From positions 1 to 40,293 of the forward strand of contig JAMOMK010000069.1 of assembly GCA_027067055.1 (NCBI GenBank): a DNA stretch of 40,293 nt. The letters run 5' to 3'. The notes under the pieces were generated by a model. It was given only the letters and a program-made list of their open reading frames with translations. It made no database searches and was not told the DNA's origin. Positions 35,164-40,293 of the stretch are shown one piece after another (position 1 is the first letter of the stretch; each line of letters begins with the position of its first letter). The position numbers and the translations under genes are program-made. Source of the stretch: Lysobacterales bacterium (GTDB lineage: Bacteria; Pseudomonadota; Gammaproteobacteria; Xanthomonadales; Marinicellaceae).

Positions 35164-35913
35164 TTACCATTCACAACCCGGATATGCCCGTTGTAAAAAC
35201 TGCATTTCGCAGAGCATTTTACCTAAATATTCGCTGTGGTGTCCTACTCTGCCGCCTGTGGCTTTCCAGCCTGTTGTTGGGATTTCTAATGGCGTTTGGG
35301 TAATTAAATCTTTAACTTCTACATCCCATTTTTTGTGTAACTCTTCAGGATTGGCAGCGATGCCTTGTTGAACGAGTTCATCAATTTCGTCATTGCTTTC
35401 AAAAAGTTCGTGGTGGTAATGCCAGAGGTGGTTCATGGCATTCTGCATGCGTTTATGGCTTTCTTGTGTACCTAGTGCCATGCGTTTTATCCAGAGTTCA
35501 CTGCGTTGTTTGTGGTAGGTGACTTCTTTAAGTGACTTTTCGGCTATGGCAGCTAACTTTTCATGACTACTGTTTGACAATTCCTCATACAAATAAACAT
35601 GATACACATCTATCATGTATTGGCGCAGCATGGTTTGGGCATAGTCGCCATTGGGTTGTTCGACTAGCAATACATTTTTGAACAAGTGTTGATCACGCAT
35701 AAAGGCTAAATCATCAGCGGTTTCATCATCGCCTTTTATTTCTGATGCCAGCTCTAACAACATCTTAGCTTGTCCGATTATATCAAGTGATGTATTGGTT
35801 AAGGCTAAATCTTCTTCTAAAAAAGGCCCAACACCACACCATTCGGATAATCTTTGACCTAAGATAAGAGTATTATCAGCTAAATTGAGAACATAATTAT
35901 ACAGTGCGCTCAT
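35164..35913 (-). CDS. paaC: Phenylacetyl-CoA epoxidase structural subunit
   Basis: A 249-residue ferritin-fold protein that forms the core heterodimer with PaaA but has lost most metal ligands. LADNTLILGQRLSEWCGVGP at the N-terminus, DIIGQAKMLLELASEIKG, HLFKNVLLVEQPNGDYAQTM and EVTYHKQRSELWIKRMALGT are characteristic. The C-terminus has GRVGHHSEYLGKMLCEMQFL and RAYPGCEW, the usual PaaC end. Its ATG overlaps the paaB stop by one base, so translation is coupled. REP doublet E begins directly downstream. Confidence 0.93.
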   Translation of the reverse strand: MSALYNYVLNLADNTLILGQRLSEWCGVGPFLEEDLALTNTSLDIIGQAKMLLELASEIKGDDETADDLAFMRDQHLFKNVLLVEQPNGDYAQTMLRQYMIDVYHVYLYEELSNSSHEKLAAIAEKSLKEVTYHKQRSELWIKRMALGTQESHKRMQNAMNHLWHYHHELFESNDEIDELVQQGIAANPEELHKKWDVEVKDLITQTPLEIPTTGWKATGGRVGHHSEYLGKMLCEMQFLQRAYPGCEW

Positions 35914-36185
35914 TAGATATTTTTCACCTCTTTATCAAAAGGGTAAAAACTAGGGTGGCGGTATATCTTATCTTCTGCTGGTTCAAAATAAGCAGCTTTA
36001 TCAGTTGGATTAGATGAAATAATCTGAGTGGAATCCACCACCCAAATACTTTCGCCCTCTTCTCTTCGTGTATATAAATCACGTGCATTTTGCATTGCCA
36101 TTTGTGCATCTGTGGCATGAACTGAACCAACATGCTTATGGCTCAAACCTGCTTTTGCTCTTAAAAACACTTCGTATAATTTCAT
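35913..36185 (-). CDS. paaB: Phenylacetyl-CoA epoxidase subunit B
   Basis: A 90-residue small subunit that bridges the PaaAC dimers. KLYEVFLRAKAGLSHKHVGS, VHATDAQMAMQNARDLYTRR and EGESIWVVDSTQI are the conserved blocks of PaaB. It overlaps both neighbours by one base (paaA stop, paaC start), showing tight translational coupling and equal expression of the complex. Length is near the usual 90-95. Confidence 0.93.
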   Translation of the reverse strand: MKLYEVFLRAKAGLSHKHVGSVHATDAQMAMQNARDLYTRREEGESIWVVDSTQIISSNPTDKAAYFEPAEDKIYRHPSFYPFDKEVKNI

Positions 36186-37162
36186 TATGCCACCTCTTTT
36201 TTATTGTTTAATTTTTTAGCATAAACTGCTGCCGCTTCTCGTACCCATGCACCATCATTATAAGCTTTATTGCGTGCATCCATGCGTTGTTGGTTGCATG
36301 GGCCATTGCCTTTGATAACGTCGAATAGTTCATCCCAAATAATTTCACTGAAATCATAATGACCTGTTTTATCGTTGTATTTCAAATTCTTATCAGGAAT
36401 AGTTAAGCCTAAATATTCTGCCTGAGGAACTGTAGCATCAATAAATTTCTGTCTTAAATCATCATTACTAAAGCGTTTGATTTTCCACTTCATGGATTGA
36501 TTAGAATGGGTTGAATCTTTATCACTTGGGCCAAACATCATCAAAGAAGGCCCCCATGTTCGATTGAGTGCATCTTGTGCCATGGCTTTTTGTTCGCTCG
36601 AGCCTTTTGCCATCTTTAGCATAATGGCATAGCCTTGGCGTTGGTGGAAACTCTCTTCCTTACATATGCGAACCATCGCACGTGAGTAAGGTCCATAGGA
36701 AGTTCGACACAAAGCCACTTGATTCATAATTGCAGCGCCATCAACCAACCAACCCACAGCACCAGCATCTGCCCAGTTAAGTGTTGGGTAGTTAAAAATA
36801 CTGGAATACTTTGCTTTGCCTGAGAGTAAATCTTCAAACATTTTATGACGTGATTCACCTAAAGTTTCGGCTGCTGAATAGAGATATAAACCATGACCTG
36901 CTTCATCTTGAATCTTTGCCAGTAAAATCAACTTGCGTTTAAGTGTTGGCGCTCGACTCACCCAATTGGCTTCGGGCAATTGTCCTACAATTTCAGAATG
37001 GGCATGTTGTGAGATTTGACGTATTAGTGTTTTACGATAGGCACTGGGCATCCAATCGCGTGGTTCGATTTTTTCTTCCGCATCAATGCGTTTTTGGAAA
37101 GCTTCTAACAATTCTGGCAAATCATCACCCGCTTGTGAATCTCTTAGACCTTGTGAATACAT
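36185..37162 (-). CDS. paaA: Phenylacetyl-CoA 1,2-epoxidase catalytic subunit
   Basis: The 325-residue di-iron monooxygenase that turns phenylacetyl-CoA into its ring 1,2-epoxide. Helices with the iron ligands are visible: [20 protein letters not shown] followed by [19 protein letters not shown], then [39 protein letters not shown] and the conserved [14 protein letters not shown]. Length fits E. coli PaaA (309) with a slightly longer C-terminus. First gene of the operon; the ATG has only a weak purine run upstream. Two MITEs fill the region before it, so its promoter lies between or within them. Other phenylacetate genes (paaK, paaG, paaZ, paaJ) are not in the window. Confidence 0.95.
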   Translation of the reverse strand: MYSQGLRDSQAGDDLPELLEAFQKRIDAEEKIEPRDWMPSAYRKTLIRQISQHAHSEIVGQLPEANWVSRAPTLKRKLILLAKIQDEAGHGLYLYSAAETLGESRHKMFEDLLSGKAKYSSIFNYPTLNWADAGAVGWLVDGAAIMNQVALCRTSYGPYSRAMVRICKEESFHQRQGYAIMLKMAKGSSEQKAMAQDALNRTWGPSLMMFGPSDKDSTHSNQSMKWKIKRFSNDDLRQKFIDATVPQAEYLGLTIPDKNLKYNDKTGHYDFSEIIWDELFDVIKGNGPCNQQRMDARNKAYNDGAWVREAAAVYAKKLNNKKEVA

Positions 37163-37240
37163 AGTTTTACCTTTTTTAGTTTGTAACGTAACATTAATAA
37201 ATGATGAAAAATCACATAGAAATTATGTTTTGAGGTATTA

Positions 37241-37413
37241 TAATTCCCAAATCCCGATATAGAAATGCGTTTGAGAGTGCAAGTAACTGATGTGCATAGG
37301 AAATCAAGAAAAACTAAAGTCACCTCATTGGTGATGAAGCTTTTTCTGGGTTTTCTAGGTGCATCAAGGACTTGTGCTATCATCGTACTTTCTATATCGG
37401 GGTTTGGGTAATT
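37241..37413. mobile_element. MITE 1 with TAATT target duplication
   Basis: CCCAAATCCCGATATAGAAA (37246-37265) and TTTCTATATCGGGGTTTGGG (37389-37408) are 20-base terminal inverted repeats with one mismatch. They are flanked by the direct repeat TAATT at 37241-37245 and 37409-37413. The 163-base element has no full gene. On the minus strand an ATG 22 bases inside the repeat opens MIAQVLDAPRKPRKSFITNE, which looks like the start of a transposase, so it is probably an internally deleted insertion sequence. Confidence 0.75.
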
Positions 37414-37482
37414 AGAGATATTATAAATTCTCTAAGGAAATGAAGCAATGCTTTTATAAGGTGGTTTCTGATTACATATTAA

Positions 37483-37651
37483 TATAAGAGACCTTTGCAT
37501 AACTTTGGGACGGTGGAAAAAAGAATGAAAAATACTTCAATCAAGGCAAAAAATGAGTCAAATAGCCCGCTATTTGCGATTTTTTTAACGCAGAGTGGAG
37601 TTTTTTACAACTTTTTAACTCGTTCCACGAGTTGTGCAAAGGTCTCTATAA
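37483..37651. mobile_element. MITE 2 with TATAA target duplication
   Basis: GAGACCTTTGCATAACT (37488-37504) and AGTTGTGCAAAGGTCTC (37630-37646) are 17-base terminal inverted repeats with one mismatch. They are flanked by TATAA at 37483-37487 and 37647-37651. The 159-base element is non-coding. A decayed relative lies at 3589-3668. Together with MITE 1 it accounts for most of the 611-base gene-free gap between paaA and the YjdF gene. Confidence 0.8.
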
Positions 37652-37764
37652 TTAAGAAAAAAACTTTTCACCACTCACATTGCTTTCGTTGTATATGGCG
37701 GAATTTATAAAAATTGATTTAAAAGTATTAATATCTAGCTCTTCCAAAAAAAGTCTTTTATCTT

Positions 37765-37770
37765 TATACT
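37765..37770 (+). promoter_or_regulatory. -10 box for the YjdF-type gene
   Basis: TATACT at 37765-37770 would start transcription near 37777, downstream of the first in-frame ATG (37774) but before the one at 37801. No good -35 is present. Confidence 0.35.
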
Positions 37771-37800
37771 TTAATGGCAATCATCTCTAATCAATTTTAT

Positions 37801-38397
37801 ATGAATAAAACAATCTGGCTCATCTTATTTTTTTCTGCACTCATTTGGTCGGGAGTTAATCCTAAAGATCAATTCACTTGGTTTTTGGAAGTTTTTCCTG
37901 CAATCATTGGCTTTGCGTTAATGACGTGGACTTATAAAACTTTTCCACTAACGCCTTTATTGTATTGGTTAATCTTATTTCATTCGGTTATTTTGATGGT
38001 CGGTGGACATTATACCTATGCTGAAGTGCCTTTGTTTGACTGGATTAAAGAAACATTTGAACTCAGTCGAAACAATTACGATAAGGTTGGGCATTTTACC
38101 CAAGGTTTTGTGCCTGCTATTATTGCCAGAGAATTGTTCATTCGTAAAAAAATTGTCAATGGAGCCTGGTGGAGGCGTTATTTAGTCGTCAGTGTTTGTT
38201 TGGCCTTTAGTGCATTTTATGAATTAATCGAATGGTTAGTTGCCATTTTATCTGGCGAAGATGCCACTGCCTTCCTAGGCACACAAGGCTACATTTGGGA
38301 CACCCAATCCGATATGGGTTGGGCATTATTTGGGTCGATTGCTGCCTTAATTGTTTTAAGTAAATGGCATGACAAGCAGATTATAAAACTAGGATGA
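37801..38397 (+). CDS. DUF2238 (YjdF) family membrane protein
   Basis: A 198-residue inner-membrane protein with about six hydrophobic segments (near residues 4-20, 28-46, 52-70, 100-115, 128-150 and 172-190). The conserved DUF2238 features are HYTYAEVPLFDWI, NNYDKVGHFTQGFVPAIIAR and the ending FYELIEWLVAIL followed by GTQGYIWDTQSDMGWALFGS. The histidines, aspartates and glutamates in these loops are invariant in the family but no reaction is known. I chose ATG 37801 because a -10 box overlaps the earlier in-frame ATG at 37774; neither has a clear ribosome site. Confidence 0.82.
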   Translation: MNKTIWLILFFSALIWSGVNPKDQFTWFLEVFPAIIGFALMTWTYKTFPLTPLLYWLILFHSVILMVGGHYTYAEVPLFDWIKETFELSRNNYDKVGHFTQGFVPAIIARELFIRKKIVNGAWWRRYLVVSVCLAFSAFYELIEWLVAILSGEDATAFLGTQGYIWDTQSDMGWALFGSIAALIVLSKWHDKQIIKLG

Positions 38398-38401
38398 TTG
38401 A

Positions 38402-38765
38402 ATTATAAACTTTAAAGAACCGAGATTAAAAGCATTGAATGAATTTAAGATATTCAACCTTGTTTGGCAAGATGAGCTAGACTTTAATGATAATTATAAA
38501 GCTATCGAATCTTCATTAAGTCCATTTCTTATCAAGAAAGAAAGGACTGACGGATGACCTGGAACAAAAATTTTGGGGCATCTGGCTACAGTTCGTCACT
38601 ATAAGGTAATTGAAGAAAGTATTAATAGCTTAAGCCAAGTCTTTTACAGCATGGGTGTCACCAAGTTATTCAGAAGACCTTGCTTTTTATAAAAATGGTA
38701 TTGTCTTCTCTACTTCCATTGGTCCAAATGTAATTGACTTAGTTTACTGGCAGTTGTTTTTGTGA
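38402..38765 (+). pseudogene. Decayed gene of unknown family
   Basis: A protein-like frame runs from 38402 (INFKEPRLKALNEFKIFNLV, then WQDELDFNDNYKAIESSLSP) to an in-frame TGA at 38555-38557. It continues in the same frame as PGTKILGHLATVRHYKVIEE, then SINSLSQVFYS. After about 38651 the sense moves to the +1 frame (WVSPSYSEDLAFYKNGIVFS, then TSIGPNVIDLVYWQLFL) and stops at 38763-38765. No ATG opens it. So at least one nonsense codon, one frameshift and a lost start are present in about 120 codons. I do not recognise the family. It fills most of the gap between the YjdF gene and sdaA. Confidence 0.5.
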
Positions 38766-38780
38766 ACTTACAAAATATTC

Positions 38781-38786
38781 TATACT
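38781..38786 (+). promoter_or_regulatory. -10 box for the serine dehydratase gene
   Basis: TATACT at 38781-38786 places initiation near 38793, giving a leader of about 54 bases to the ATG at 38847. Ribosome site GAGAAGAG lies just before the ATG. The -35 region is not distinctive. Confidence 0.35.
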
Positions 38787-38846
38787 TATGGAATCAATGA
38801 ATTTAAAATCTGTTTAAAATTTTTTATCAATAATTGAGAAGAGCTA

Positions 38847-40226
38847 ATGGCAGTCAGTGTGTTTGATTTATTTAAAGTTGGGATTGGACCTTCGAGTTCG
38901 CATACGGTTGGACCAATGCGTGCCGCTTTTTTGTTTTGTCAGCAATTACAACACCGAGAAGTGATTAATCAAACAAGCACCATCACCACAGAATTATTTG
39001 GTTCACTTGGACACACCGGTAAAGGTCATGGAACGGACAAAGCCATTATATTAGGGTTAAGCGGTTATCAACCAGATAAAATTGATCCCGATGATATTGA
39101 CAAAATACTTGCAGGGGTTGAAAAAGAAAAATCAATTTCACTCACTGCAAGTCACTGCATCAAATTCAACTACAAAAAACACCTCAAATTTCATAAACGC
39201 AAGATGTTACCATTGCATTCCAACGGCATGCGTTTTGTTGCGATGGATAACGGTGGCACTATTTTATTAAGCAAGGATTTTTATTCTGTCGGTGGTGGTT
39301 TTATTATTTCGCATAATAAACTGGCACAACAAGAAATCATCGAGGATTCCACCGTTCTACCCTATTCCTTTTCTTCTGGCGAGGAATTACTTAAATTATG
39401 CAAAGAGAACGATAAAACCATTGCTCAAATCATGTATGAAAAAGAAAAAACATGGGCAAGTATTGAAGAAATTAATCAACAACTCGATAATTTATGGCAT
39501 GTTTTCAAGGCCTGTGTTGAACGTGGATTGAATTCTCCAGGTGTTTTACCAGGTGGATTAAATGTCAAACGACGTGCCCCAGAGTTATTCAATGAATTGC
39601 GCGACAAACCACAAGCTGCTTTACGAGACCCTTTGACCATACTTGATTGGGTTAATCTCTACGCACTAGCAGTAAGTGAGGAAAATGCCGCTGGTGGGCG
39701 TGTTGTCACTGCACCAACCAATGGAGCCGCTGGTATCATCCCGGCGGTATTGCATTACTATTACCATTTTTGCTCTCAAGCCAATATCCAAGGTATCCGA
39801 GACTTTATTCTTACCGCTGGTGCGGTTGGTATGTTGTATAAAGAAAATGCCTCAATATCTGGTGCAGAGGTTGGTTGCCAAGGTGAAGTGGGTGTGGCTT
39901 GCTCAATGGCTGCAGCAGGTCTTGGTGCTGCCTGCAACGAATCCCCAGAACACATAGAAAATGCAGCAGAAATTGCCATGGAACATAATTTAGGTCTAAC
40001 CTGCGATCCTATCGGAGGATTAGTACAAATTCCGTGTATCGAACGCAATGCCATGGGGGCCGTTAAAGCCATAAATGCTTTTCGTATGGCTTCTCGTGGT
40101 GATGGTTCTCACTGGGTATCGCTTGACAAGGTTATCAAAACCATGAAAATCACTGGTCAAGACATGCAATCCAAATACAAAGAAACCTCTCGCGGAGGTT
40201 TAGCTGTTAATATTATTGAGTGTTAA
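38847..40226 (+). CDS. sdaA: L-serine ammonia-lyase (4Fe-4S type, single chain)
   Basis: A 459-residue cytoplasmic enzyme that deaminates L-serine to pyruvate and ammonia. The N-terminal beta domain has [20 protein letters not shown] and [18 protein letters not shown]. The C-terminal alpha domain has [16 protein letters not shown] and the cluster cysteines in [20 protein letters not shown] and [20 protein letters not shown]. The chain ends in NIIEC: a terminal cysteine, which in the Legionella enzyme folds back to cap the iron-sulfur cluster. Both domains are fused, as in E. coli SdaA and SdaB. The remaining 67 bases to the window edge show no gene. Confidence 0.94.
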   Translation: MAVSVFDLFKVGIGPSSSHTVGPMRAAFLFCQQLQHREVINQTSTITTELFGSLGHTGKGHGTDKAIILGLSGYQPDKIDPDDIDKILAGVEKEKSISLTASHCIKFNYKKHLKFHKRKMLPLHSNGMRFVAMDNGGTILLSKDFYSVGGGFIISHNKLAQQEIIEDSTVLPYSFSSGEELLKLCKENDKTIAQIMYEKEKTWASIEEINQQLDNLWHVFKACVERGLNSPGVLPGGLNVKRRAPELFNELRDKPQAALRDPLTILDWVNLYALAVSEENAAGGRVVTAPTNGAAGIIPAVLHYYYHFCSQANIQGIRDFILTAGAVGMLYKENASISGAEVGCQGEVGVACSMAAAGLGAACNESPEHIENAAEIAMEHNLGLTCDPIGGLVQIPCIERNAMGAVKAINAFRMASRGDGSHWVSLDKVIKTMKITGQDMQSKYKETSRGGLAVNIIEC

Positions 40227-40293
40227 TCCACAAAATAAGCCTAACAAAATTACTGGGTTTGAAAAATATCCCAACGCCAGGTACTGTTGGTGA

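Noticed and set aside
37144-37383. 79-residue minus-strand frame upstream of paaA
   Set aside because: It begins inside MITE 1 and runs through its left end into flanking DNA; only the first 20 or so residues look like a transposase, so it is a remnant, not a gene.
37163-37773. Possible small RNA gene in the 611-base gap
   Set aside because: The palindromes there are explained by two MITEs with target duplications; no independent promoter-terminator pair was seen.

Overview
The window is AT-rich DNA (roughly one-third G+C by eye). Its gene set points to a Gammaproteobacterium that respires oxygen and can switch to nitrate: NarGHJI with two NarK transporters, a Dnr/FNR-type box, OxyR, PaaABCDE, MltF, TrhO, YjdF, and the small families DUF4404, DUF6524, DUF6165 and DUF6768. 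I cannot name the genus from sequence alone.

Layout. (1) 1-1016 is a graveyard of insertion sequences: a truncated IS1380-type transposase, a lone IS256-like end and a broken IS1182-type transposase. (2) 1226-3590 holds an unusually long PLP enzyme and a GNAT acetyltransferase. (3) 3750-7955 is an oxidative-stress block: fpr, oxyR and a catalase-peroxidase with a signal peptide. (4) 8100-9154 has two small conserved proteins of unknown function, a REP doublet and a terminator. (5) 9171-19032 (minus strand) is the respiratory nitrate reductase operon narK1-narK2-narG-narH-narJ-narI. A perfect FNR/Dnr box (19110-19123) lies upstream, at class II spacing from a good -10. (6) 19219-22551 (plus) runs away from it: a regulator fusing a nitrate/nitrite-sensing NIT domain to a Dnr-like Crp/Fnr module with a four-cysteine tail, followed directly by moeA and mobA for the molybdenum cofactor. 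Regulator, transporters, enzyme and cofactor genes therefore form one nitrate-respiration island. (7) 22520-32695 has mixed housekeeping and signalling genes: PP2C phosphatase, MltF, DUF6524, DUF6165, TrhO, a giant propeller-type hybrid histidine kinase, a GST interrupted by an in-frame amber codon, an ECF sigma factor with a DUF6768 membrane partner, and a methyltransferase. (8) 32768-37162 is the phenylacetyl-CoA epoxidase operon paaABCDE plus a small secreted protein. It is studded with REP doublets, one of which has become part of the paaD coding sequence. (9) 37163-40226 has two different MITEs with 5-bp target duplications, a YjdF-type membrane protein, a decayed gene and L-serine dehydratase.

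The two strongest points of novelty are the NIT-Crp/Fnr-4Cys regulator controlling (by inference) the divergent nar operon, and the REP palindrome captured in frame inside paaD. The density and diversity of small palindromic and MITE elements is the third theme. All product names rest on reading motifs; no database search was run.
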